From contig JAFAMV010000023.1 of NCBI GenBank assembly GCA_019233055.1, forward strand, positions 1 to 34,932: 34,932 nucleotides of DNA, given 5' to 3'. The notes below the pieces were generated by a model. The model saw only the letters and a list, made by a program, of their open reading frames with translations. It made no database searches and was not told the origin of the DNA. The first letter of the stretch is position 1, and each line of letters opens with the position of its first letter. The DNA is from Curvibacter sp. (GTDB lineage Bacteria > Pseudomonadota > Gammaproteobacteria > Burkholderiales > Burkholderiaceae_C). Below, piece by piece: positions 26,853-33,543 of this stretch. Position numbers and translations under genes: made by a program.

Positions 26853-27336
26853 CTGGGCATCCTCTGTCTGCAGAAAAGTGGATCAGGCGATGAGAAGTGA
26901 ATAGGGCAGAGGATCACAGCGGCGCCACCAGGCAGGATGGTCCAACAGGTCAAAGCCAATGGACCTTCGACCAGGGCGATCAAATGTTGAGGCACGGTCA
27001 GTGTAAGCGCTTCGGTGTCGTCGGTCTGCTTGGAATCAAGTGAGGCATTCGAACCAAGTTGGCACCGTCTGGTCGTGGGTCCGGATCTCCAAATGTTTTT
27101 GTGCAAGTGTCGCCTTGACCGCCGGGGCCAACTTGGCGCCGTCGCCGTTATGGAAGTCGTCTGTGTTCGTGCAGGGGCCAATCATGTCGCCAGAGCACGC
27201 ACAAAGAAAGAACTGTAGCTACGCACTGAAAAAGGCCTCCCACGGGATCAAGGGGCGCGGAGCATGGCTCTGTAGACCTCAAGGCCGAGCAGGCCAGCGG
27301 AGCCGGACATCAGCATCGGCTTGTGGACCAAGTGAC
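26853..27336. other. Non-coding or degenerate region, 484 nt
   Basis: This gap lies inside the otherwise closely packed minus-strand cluster. It must hold the promoter of the downstream pentose-lipid genes. It also contains two short minus-strand open frames, listed separately, and a run of five T residues on the minus strand (27233-27229) after AGGCC, which could pair with GGCCT further upstream as a weak terminator for the GT2 gene. No insertion sequence ends or tRNA remnants are visible. Composition is mixed and less codon-biased than the flanking genes. Confidence 0.5.
27036..27185 (-). other. Short open frame (49 codons), possible gene remnant
   Basis: The ATG at 27185 starts a hydrophilic frame, with DDFHNGDGAKLAPAVKATLA as its most protein-like part and VPTWFECLT at the end. 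Codon choice in this part is G/C-rich at third positions, as in real genes of the window, and the frame extends 11 codons further upstream to a TAG. No ribosome site precedes it, and I do not recognise a family. It may be the tail of a decayed gene. Confidence 0.25.
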
Positions 27337-27340
27337 TCAT
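27248..27340 (-). CDS. Possible 30-residue peptide coupled to the GT2 gene
   Basis: Its ATG (27340-27338) overlaps the GT2 stop codon as ATGA. The frame codes for 30 residues with a short hydrophobic middle (MSGSAGLLGLEVYRAML) and stops at 27248. It could be a small membrane peptide, the stump of a truncated gene, or chance. Confidence 0.2.
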   Translation of the reverse strand: MSHLVHKPMLMSGSAGLLGLEVYRAMLRAP

Positions 27341-28296
27341 GGCTGCCTAGGGGAGGCAGCAGCCAGGTAGGCCAGGTGTTTGACGTCCTTCCGACCCAAT
27401 GTGACGGTGTGCAAAATGGCGCCACAGACCAAGGACAACGCAGAACAGAGCATCATGCCGACCACCAGCACGGCCGTCGGCAGCCTGGGGACCAGGCCCG
27501 TGTCCAGGTAGGTCAGCAGCAGCGGGATGGCCAGTCCGATCGAGCTGAAGGCCAGCAGCAGGGCCAGGCCACTGAAGAAGGCCAATGGACGTTCACTGAT
27601 GAAGAGTTTTGCAATGGTTTTCAGGATCCGCCAGCCATCCTTGAAGGTGGACAGCTTGCTCACGGAGCCTTCTGGGCGGGCCCTGTAGACGACATCCACC
27701 TCCGCATAGGGCAGTCGCTGCTCCAGGGTGTGCACGGTCAGTTCGGTCTCGATTTCGAAGCCATGGGAGATCGCCGGGAATGACTTGACGAAGCGACGCG
27801 AAAAAACCCGGTACCCCGAGAGCATGTCCGTGAAGCCGGTGCCGAAGATATGGCTCACCGTGCCAGACAGAAGCTGGTTGCCCCATCGGTGACCCGGGCG
27901 GTAGGTCTGTGGATTTTCTCCGCTGTCCTTGCGGCAGCCCACCACCATGTCCAAACGGTGTTCAAGCAGTTGCGCGATATGTGATTTCAAGCCCGACAGA
28001 TCGTAGGTGGCATCTCCGTCCACCATGACATACACATCGGCCTCGACGTCGGCGAACATGCGCCGCGTCACATTGCCCTTGCCTTGTCGATGCACCGGCA
28101 AGACGGTGGCACCAAGTCGCTTGGCAATCTCTGCCGTCCGATCCTTGGAGTTGTTGTCAAAAACATAAATCCTGGCTTCAGGAAGGTGCAGAGCAAACTC
28201 TTCGATGACCAGCCGGATGGAGGCTTCTTCGTTGTAGCACGGCAGGATGGCCGCTACTTCTATTGGGTGGAGATTATTAAATTCAGATGCTTTCAT
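27337..28296 (-). CDS. GT2 family glycosyltransferase, polyprenyl-phosphate (DPM1-like) type
   Basis: A 319-residue enzyme with an N-terminal GT-A domain: ILPCYNEEASI (17-27), DNNSKDRT (47-54), the metal-binding DGD (93-95) and the GFEIETELTVHTLEQ acceptor region. Two hydrophobic hairpin helices close the protein (about 235-260 and 275-300). This is the layout of dolichyl- or undecaprenyl-phosphate sugar transferases (DPM1, GtrB, ArnC type), which load a hexose from a nucleotide sugar onto a lipid phosphate. The ATG at 28296 lies 14 nt inside the end of the GT-C-like gene, so the pair is translationally coupled. Confidence 0.87.
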   Translation of the reverse strand: MKASEFNNLHPIEVAAILPCYNEEASIRLVIEEFALHLPEARIYVFDNNSKDRTAEIAKRLGATVLPVHRQGKGNVTRRMFADVEADVYVMVDGDATYDLSGLKSHIAQLLEHRLDMVVGCRKDSGENPQTYRPGHRWGNQLLSGTVSHIFGTGFTDMLSGYRVFSRRFVKSFPAISHGFEIETELTVHTLEQRLPYAEVDVVYRARPEGSVSKLSTFKDGWRILKTIAKLFISERPLAFFSGLALLLAFSSIGLAIPLLLTYLDTGLVPRLPTAVLVVGMMLCSALSLVCGAILHTVTLGRKDVKHLAYLAAASPRQP

Positions 28297-29683
28297 GTCG
28301 TACGCCAGTTTTCTCGATTTTTTGGCTGCTCAATGCAATCGGCAGCAATGCAGCAGTTGATGCAAAGAATGGGAGCAGGTAGCGGTATTCGCCGGCAATC
28401 GAAAAGAAGAATATACCGACAGCCTGCACGCACATGGGGGCAGCGGCCAGGAGCAACGATGAATTTTTCTCGCGAAGACCGCGGCGCACTAAATTAATTG
28501 AAAGATAAAGACCAAGAAAGGGTGTCCAGAGGATGAAACGAAGGGATTCACTGGCATGATGGATTTTCAGCAGAGCCGTAGTTAGTGCTTCCCATTGGAA
28601 GAAATCTGCTGAAGAATTGGAGGTGAATCTTTTCAAGAGATAAGGCCCTAAATTGGGGCCGAATATCCCTCCCTGGGCCAATGCGGAGACCAGAAATATA
28701 TTGATCCGGCTGCTGACAAATGCAGGAACGTTGTGCCACAGGTTGTAGCCAAAGAACTCCGACACAATTGTCCGCCGATCTTCGGGACGAGGGGTCAAGA
28801 GCTGAGGGCCATCGACGCGGTAAACCAGAGGGTCCCAGTAATCACGATCATAACTTTTGATGACCCGTTCGATTGGGTAGGCCCTTGTCAAAGCAAGAAT
28901 GGTGGCCGGTGAAACCCGCGGGGATTCCTCCCAGATGCCCATGGGCCTGGGCTGAAGAAAATTGGCGGTCTCGAATACTGCCAGTGGATACAGGGCTCCG
29001 TGCTCCCGTGAGTCATGCAGCCGAGGCAAGACAAAACCCCCAATGGCGAGCCAAATGACTGCGGCGCAGAGTAGGCCGCGCTTTTGAATCTGGTTCGGCA
29101 GCAGAAAGGCTGCAGCCATTACTACGAATGGGAATATCATGCCATTGCTTCTGAGAAAAGAAGCAAATGGAAGGCATAGCACAATGTAAACAAAGGATGG
29201 CAGGGAAAGTTTTCTGTCGCGGGTGACCAGCCAGATCTCGAAGGTCAGGCCGGCCATGGCGACAGAAAAGAGGCCATCCGAGTACAGCAGCCCCATGAAG
29301 AAAACCATGTGCGGCGCCAGGCAGACAAAAATCAGAAGAAACCAGAAAGTCCGGTTCAAGCCGTTCTGTCGGGTCCAGGTGAGAATCCTCGAGAAAATGA
29401 TGGCGCAGAGGATCAACTGGGCCCCGATCGGCACTTCAACCCTTTGCGTGGGGCCAAAGAGAAGTTTGACAAAGAAATACCAGAACGCAGTCTTGCCGGA
29501 CGGAAAGGCGCCATCGCCCTGAATTTCCCGGATCAGGGCGAAACTGTCTTCGCCCATGGAACCAGGCCAGAAGGCCAGCAGCCAGGTGGTATAGGCTGCC
29601 AGCAGTGACAGCAGGATCAGGGGGGCGATGAAAGGTGGTTGTCGATTTTTGTGGGTGGTGTCTGAGGTTGATCTTTTATTCAT
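28283..29683 (-). CDS. GT-C-like polytopic membrane glycosyltransferase candidate
   Basis: A 466-residue protein with about ten or more hydrophobic helices spread over its length. The first extracytoplasmic loop carries WPGSMGEDSFAL with E45-D46, the acidic motif position of GT-C enzymes that use lipid-phosphate sugars as donors. A large soluble loop lies at about 215-330. A good ribosome site (GGGAG) precedes the ATG at 29683. The gene uses many A/T-ending codons, clearly unlike its GC-rich neighbours, which points to horizontal acquisition. It begins 26 nt after prfC, so it may ride on the prfC promoter. The acceptor is unknown. A flippase or polymerase cannot be excluded, since no family is recognised with certainty. 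Confidence 0.65.
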   Translation of the reverse strand: MNKRSTSDTTHKNRQPPFIAPLILLSLLAAYTTWLLAFWPGSMGEDSFALIREIQGDGAFPSGKTAFWYFFVKLLFGPTQRVEVPIGAQLILCAIIFSRILTWTRQNGLNRTFWFLLIFVCLAPHMVFFMGLLYSDGLFSVAMAGLTFEIWLVTRDRKLSLPSFVYIVLCLPFASFLRSNGMIFPFVVMAAAFLLPNQIQKRGLLCAAVIWLAIGGFVLPRLHDSREHGALYPLAVFETANFLQPRPMGIWEESPRVSPATILALTRAYPIERVIKSYDRDYWDPLVYRVDGPQLLTPRPEDRRTIVSEFFGYNLWHNVPAFVSSRINIFLVSALAQGGIFGPNLGPYLLKRFTSNSSADFFQWEALTTALLKIHHASESLRFILWTPFLGLYLSINLVRRGLREKNSSLLLAAAPMCVQAVGIFFFSIAGEYRYLLPFFASTAALLPIALSSQKIEKTGVRHESI

Positions 29684-29709
29684 TTTCTATTTCTCCCTGA
29701 GATCGGGGC

Positions 29710-31359
29710 TCACCCCGCCGTCTGCAGCGCCAGCCCCGCGTGCTCGCGCAACGGATGGAAATGTATCTTCGGAAACCGCTCCTGCGCCAGCCGTACGTCG
29801 TACGGCGAGGTGCACAGGTAGGCCAGGGTGTCGGCCGCATCATGGGCCAGGCGCATGGGGTAGGCGTCGGTGAAGGCCTTGAGTTCGGCCGGGCTGTCGG
29901 CGGTGATCCAGCGCGCGCCGGTGTACTGGCTGCTCTCCAGGCGCACATCGGCGTCGTACTCGGTCTTGAGCCGATGCTGCACCACTTCGAACTGCAGCTG
30001 CCCGACCGCGCCGAGCAGCATCGCCCCGCCCATGTCGGGTTTGAAGACCTGGATCGCGCCCTCTTCGCCGAGCTGGGCCAGGCCTTGCTGCAGCTGCTTG
30101 GTGCGCAGCGGGTTCTTCAGGATCACGTTCATGAACAGCTCGGGCGCGAAGAAGGGCAGGCCGGTGAACTGCAGGCTGGCGCCGTCGGTGATGGTGTCGC
30201 CGAGCTGCACCCCGCCGTGGGTGGTGAAGCCGATGATGTCGCCGGCAAAGGCCTCATCGACCGCTTCGCGGCGCTGCGAGAGGAAGGTCACCACGCTGGT
30301 CGGGCGCAGCTCCTTGCCGGTGCGCTGCACCTTGAGCTTCATGCCCGGGGTGTACTGGCCCGAGGCCATGCGCACGAAGGCGATGCGGTCGCGGTGGTTG
30401 GCGTCCATGTTGGCCTGCACCTTGAACACCACGCCCGAGAAGGCGTTGTCCTCGGGCTGCACCACCTTCTCGACGGGCTGCCGGTTGACCAGCACCGTGC
30501 TCTTGCGCGACTGCGGCGGCGGGGCCAGGTCGACCAGGGCGTCGAGTACTTCCATCACGCCGAAGTTGTTCACCCCCGAGCCGAAGAACACCGGGGTCTG
30601 GCGGCCGGCCAGGAAGTCCTCGTGGTTCCATTCGGGCGAGGCGCCCACGGCCAGCTCCATGCTTTCGATGGCGGCATCGTATTCGGCGCCGAAGCGCGCG
30701 CGCAGGGCGTCGACCTCGGTCAGCGGGATGGTCTCGAAGTCTTGTGGGCGGCGCTCGCTGCCGGCCTCGAACACGGTCATGGCCTGGGTGCGCAGGTTGA
30801 TGATGCCGCCGAAGCTCTTGCCCTGGCCCACCGGCCAGGTCATCGGCACGCAGGGCATGCCCAGTTCGCGCTCGACCTCGTCGAGGATGTCGAGGGGCTC
30901 GCGCACTTCGCGGTCCATCTTGTTGACGAAGGTGAGGATGGGGGTGTCGCGCTGGCGGCAGACCTCGATCAGGCGGCGGGTCTGCGATTCCACGCCGTTG
31001 GCGGCGTCGATCACCATCAGGGCCGAATCGACTGCGGTGAGCACGCGGTAGGTGTCTTCCGAGAAGTCCTTGTGGCCAGGGGTGTCGAGCAGGTTGATGA
31101 CGCGGTCGCGGTAGAGCATCTGCATCACCGAGCTGGCCACCGAGATGCCGCGCTGCTTCTCGATCTCCATCCAGTCCGAGGTGGCGTGGCGGCTGGCCTT
31201 GCGCGCCTTCACCGAGCCGGCGATCTGGATCGCGCCCGAGAACAGCAACAGCTTCTCGGTCAGCGTGGTCTTGCCGGCGTCAGGGTGGGAGATGATCGCG
31301 AAGGTGCGGCGGCGGCGGGTTTCGTCGAGGAAGCTCAAGGTCGGATTCCGGATGGGCAA
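29710..31359 (-). CDS. prfC: Peptide chain release factor 3
   Basis: A 549-residue translational GTPase that removes RF1 and RF2 from the ribosome after peptide release. G motifs are SHPDAGKTT (24-32), DTPGH in LLDTPGHKDF and NKMD in TFVNKMDRE; RGISVASSV is the switch I segment of RF3 rather than EF-G. Domains II and III follow with QLQFEVVQHRLKTEYDADV near the C-terminus. No ATG is in a suitable place: the frame begins with TTG at 31359, and a second TTG eight codons later would give the more usual short N-terminus before RRRRTFAIISHPD. The true start is therefore open. Confidence 0.96.
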   Translation of the reverse strand: MPIRNPTLSFLDETRRRRTFAIISHPDAGKTTLTEKLLLFSGAIQIAGSVKARKASRHATSDWMEIEKQRGISVASSVMQMLYRDRVINLLDTPGHKDFSEDTYRVLTAVDSALMVIDAANGVESQTRRLIEVCRQRDTPILTFVNKMDREVREPLDILDEVERELGMPCVPMTWPVGQGKSFGGIINLRTQAMTVFEAGSERRPQDFETIPLTEVDALRARFGAEYDAAIESMELAVGASPEWNHEDFLAGRQTPVFFGSGVNNFGVMEVLDALVDLAPPPQSRKSTVLVNRQPVEKVVQPEDNAFSGVVFKVQANMDANHRDRIAFVRMASGQYTPGMKLKVQRTGKELRPTSVVTFLSQRREAVDEAFAGDIIGFTTHGGVQLGDTITDGASLQFTGLPFFAPELFMNVILKNPLRTKQLQQGLAQLGEEGAIQVFKPDMGGAMLLGAVGQLQFEVVQHRLKTEYDADVRLESSQYTGARWITADSPAELKAFTDAYPMRLAHDAADTLAYLCTSPYDVRLAQERFPKIHFHPLREHAGLALQTAG

Positions 31360-31469
31360 AGGATGGGGCGCCAGAACGGGCAGATCATGTGCCGGGCATG
31401 GTCTGCCGACACGGCGCAGCGGGCCGACCGGTGTCGGCAGGCCCTTTGGCGGGCGATTTTACCGGCTTG

Positions 31470-31489
31470 GCGCCCTGCCGCAGGGGCGC
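31470..31489. other. Hairpin between the deacetylase and prfC
   Basis: GCGCCC (31470-31475) and GGGCGC (31484-31489) are perfect inverted arms with an 8-nt loop in the 149-nt gap. No T-run follows on the minus strand, so it is not a classical terminator for the deacetylase gene. Confidence 0.3.
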
Positions 31490-31508
31490 GCGGCGCAGCC
31501 TGCGGCGC

Positions 31509-32408
31509 TCAACGCAGCGAATCGGCCAGGGCCGGATCGTCCAGCCGGGCGAAACGGTAGCCCTCTTTCTGCAGGGCCTCGATGATCTCGCTGAGGCGGG
31601 CCAGGGTGTTGGGGTGGATCTCGTGCATCAGCACGATGCCGCCCTTGCGTTCCCGGATCGCCGAGACCACATGGCCGACGTAGTCGCTGCGGTTCTTCAC
31701 CGCGACGCCGCAGGAGACGGCTTCATGCAGGGCGACGCTGCCGTTGCGGTCGAAGGCCCAGTCGCAGCTGTCCACATGCCAGCCGACGATCTGGTAACCC
31801 TGGGCGTGCAGCAGCTCGTTGCCGGCGCAGCTGGAGTTGCCATAGGGGTAGCGGTAGAGCCGTGGGCTCAAGGACTCGGGCATCTGTGCCAGGCCGCGCT
31901 CGATCTCGTCCTTCTGGGCCGCCTCGCCAAGCTCGTGGAAGTTCGGATGGTCCCAGGAGTGGCTGGCGATCAGGTGCTTCTGGCTGCTCAGGTCGTCCTG
32001 GACGAGTTCGGGATGCTTCTGCATCTTCTCGCCGATCAGGAAGAAGGTGGCGGGCACGTCGTAGTGCGCCAGCACGCGCAGGAGCTGCTCGGTCTGCCCG
32101 GGTTCGGGGCCGTCGTCGAAGGTCAGGGCCACCACGCCGGCCGGCGGCGGGGTGGTGATGTCGGACTCGAAGCGGCATTGGTTGCGCAGAGTCTGTGCGG
32201 GGGTGGCGGTGCGCTCGTAGAGGCGGCGCAGCCGCGTCTGGTGGATCTGGGCCTGTAGCGGATCGTGGTGGCCGGCTGCCGGGGCGACGGCCTGGGGCGC
32301 CGGCCTCGGCAGGGTCTCGTTCTGTGCCTGGGCCAGCCAGGGCATGGCCATGCATCCCGCCAAGGCCCACCAGCGGACCCCTGTTTTCCCTTGCATCCAC
32401 AACGACAT
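31509..32408 (-). CDS. Secreted polysaccharide deacetylase (NodB/CE4)
   Basis: A 299-residue exported esterase. A signal peptide (RWWALAGCMAMPWLAQAQ) is followed by a linker and the NodB domain from about residue 90. The catalytic and metal residues are TFDDGPEPG with D98 and D99, the HSWDH motif with H150 and H154, RYPYGNS as motif 3, GWHVDSCDWAF as motif 4, and VLMHEIHP as motif 5. The ATG at 32408 has AAAGG nearby and is preferred to the GTG at 32423. Likely substrates are N-acetylated surface glycans or peptidoglycan. It is divergent from the amidase-like gene with 60 nt between. Confidence 0.88.
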   Translation of the reverse strand: MSLWMQGKTGVRWWALAGCMAMPWLAQAQNETLPRPAPQAVAPAAGHHDPLQAQIHQTRLRRLYERTATPAQTLRNQCRFESDITTPPPAGVVALTFDDGPEPGQTEQLLRVLAHYDVPATFFLIGEKMQKHPELVQDDLSSQKHLIASHSWDHPNFHELGEAAQKDEIERGLAQMPESLSPRLYRYPYGNSSCAGNELLHAQGYQIVGWHVDSCDWAFDRNGSVALHEAVSCGVAVKNRSDYVGHVVSAIRERKGGIVLMHEIHPNTLARLSEIIEALQKEGYRFARLDDPALADSLR

Positions 32409-32468
32409 CGATTGCCTTTCCACCGCGTGCTAAAACTGGAATTGTCCTCTTCGTCGGTGCTGCTTTTC

Positions 32469-33383
32469 ATGAAACGCCTGCCATGTGCCTTGCTGATCGC
32501 GTCCCTCATGGGCCTGGCCGGCCCGGCCGCCGCCGAGGACAAGGCGCCTCCCTGCCGCTTCGATGCCTCGGTCCTGTCCTTTGCCGGGACGGCTTCCGGG
32601 CAGGCCCGCTGCCTGCTGCGCCAGGTGCTTCCAGGGGGGCGGGTGGCGCCCGAAGAGGCGGTGCTGCCGCCGGCCCTGCAGGCCTGGATCGACCGCCCCA
32701 CCGGGCATTGGAAGCCGGCGCTGCGGCAGCTGCTGCGGCGCGAAGGGCGCTCCGAACTGTCCCTGGGCGGGCCGCTCGACCAGGGGGTGTCGGTGGCCCG
32801 CACGCCAGACGGCCGGCCCTGGCCGGCCCGCTACTTCGTGGTGCACGACACCAGCTGGCCGCTGCTGCACGCGCCAGCCTTCCCGCTGCGCGAGACGTTC
32901 GAGGTCAATGACCTGGGCGCCTATGCACACCCTACCACGGCGGTGGCCCATGTCTTCGTGAACCGCCTCGGCCAGACCTTCGCCCCCCACGGGCTGGAGG
33001 AGCCCTGGCGCGCCACCAAGCTGGAGCTGCAGCTCGTGGGGGAGGCGGCCAAGGGCCGGTTCCTGCACATCGAGCTGCTGCAGCCGCGCCGCCGCGACCC
33101 CGGCCTGCCGGGCGACAACGATGCGCTGGCGCCGCAGCCCGGCTTCTCCGCGGCGCAATACGAGGCGCTGGCCCTGCTGTATGCGGCCGCCAGCGTGCGG
33201 GCCGGGCGCGGTCTGATCCCGGCCCAGCATGCCGTCATCGACGAGGGCCTGCCGCAGGCGCACGACGATCCGCAGCATTTCGAGCTGGCGGCCTTCGGCG
33301 AGGCGCTGGCACGCCTGACCGCGCAGTTGGACCGGCCGGGGCGGCGCGGACCGGGCCGGGGTGCCGCAGTGGTCGGCCGTTGA
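32469..33383 (+). CDS. Exported N-acetylmuramoyl-L-alanine amidase-like protein (Amidase_2 fold)
   Basis: A 304-residue protein with a Sec signal (MKRLPCALLIASLMGLAGPAAAE). Around residue 122 the Amidase_2/PGRP-type core starts with RYFVVHDTSWP; H126, H254 in AQHAVIDEG and D267 in DDPQHFE are placed like the zinc ligands of AmpD-type amidases. AHVFVNRLGQTFAPHG resembles the conserved strand of the same fold. It probably cleaves or binds peptidoglycan in the periplasm. The ATG at 32469 is chosen for the signal peptide; the frame is open further upstream into the divergent gene. A weak ribosome site is the main doubt about the start. Confidence 0.72.
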   Translation: MKRLPCALLIASLMGLAGPAAAEDKAPPCRFDASVLSFAGTASGQARCLLRQVLPGGRVAPEEAVLPPALQAWIDRPTGHWKPALRQLLRREGRSELSLGGPLDQGVSVARTPDGRPWPARYFVVHDTSWPLLHAPAFPLRETFEVNDLGAYAHPTTAVAHVFVNRLGQTFAPHGLEEPWRATKLELQLVGEAAKGRFLHIELLQPRRRDPGLPGDNDALAPQPGFSAAQYEALALLYAAASVRAGRGLIPAQHAVIDEGLPQAHDDPQHFELAAFGEALARLTAQLDRPGRRGPGRGAAVVGR

Positions 33384-33391
33384 TTTGCCTT

Positions 33392-33397
33392 TAGAAT
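33392..33397 (+). promoter_or_regulatory. Candidate -10 box for ahcY (TAGAAT)
   Basis: TAGAAT differs from TATAAT at one base and would place the transcript start near 33404, exactly where the riboswitch begins. No convincing -35 was found at the expected spacing. Confidence 0.4.
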
Positions 33398-33404
33398 CGC
33401 CCCA

Positions 33405-33473
33405 TCCGAGGAGCGTTGCAGCGTCCCCCCATCCGGCGGGCGCGAGGCTCGGACACCCCCGCAACGACGCTCA
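33405..33473 (+). promoter_or_regulatory. S-adenosylhomocysteine (SAH, ahcY-type) riboswitch
   Basis: GAGCG (33411-33415) pairs with CGCTC (33468-33472) and TTGC (33416-33419) with GCAA (33461-33464), forming P1 with an interior bulge. CCGAG (33406-33410) pairs with CTCGG (33448-33452) as the pseudoknot. A GC-rich P2 hairpin lies between 33421 and 33443. The CCGAGGAGCGTTGC start, GAGGCTCGG core and GCAACGACGCTC end follow the known SAH element, which is found in front of ahcY in many Beta- and Gammaproteobacteria. Confidence 0.93.
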
Positions 33474-33474
33474 T

Positions 33475-33520
33475 CCACTTTCCGTGCGATGAGTCTTTTC
33501 GCCCCGGCAAGTGGTTTTTT
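33475..33520 (+). terminator. Leader intrinsic terminator in the SAH riboswitch expression platform
   Basis: CCACTT (33475-33480) pairs with AAGTGG (33509-33514), CCG (33482-33484) with CGG (33505-33507) and GCGA (33486-33489) with TCGC (33499-33502); six T residues follow at 33515-33520. A competing hairpin pairs CTCATCCAC (33470-33478) with GTGCGATGAG (33484-33493), one base bulged, and uses the 3' bases of riboswitch P1. Confidence 0.75.
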
Positions 33521-33543
33521 CAAAACATGTTTTGGAGCAAACC
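33513..33543 (+). promoter_or_regulatory. Possible Shine-Dalgarno-sequestering stem before ahcY
   Basis: GGTTT (33513-33517) can pair with AAACC (33539-33543) directly before the ATG, enclosing the perfect palindrome CAAAACATGTTTTG (33521-33534) and the ribosome site GGAG (33534-33537). This would make a weak, A/U-rich structure around the ribosome site. Confidence 0.4.

Noticed and set aside
26849..27181. 110-codon minus-strand frame across the cluster gap
   Set aside because: The translation is basic and irregular, overlaps the next gene start and shares sequence with the better-biased 49-codon frame in another phase.
29740..31560. 606-codon plus-strand open frame opposite prfC
   Set aside because: Shadow of prfC, whose GTPase motifs are complete on the minus strand.
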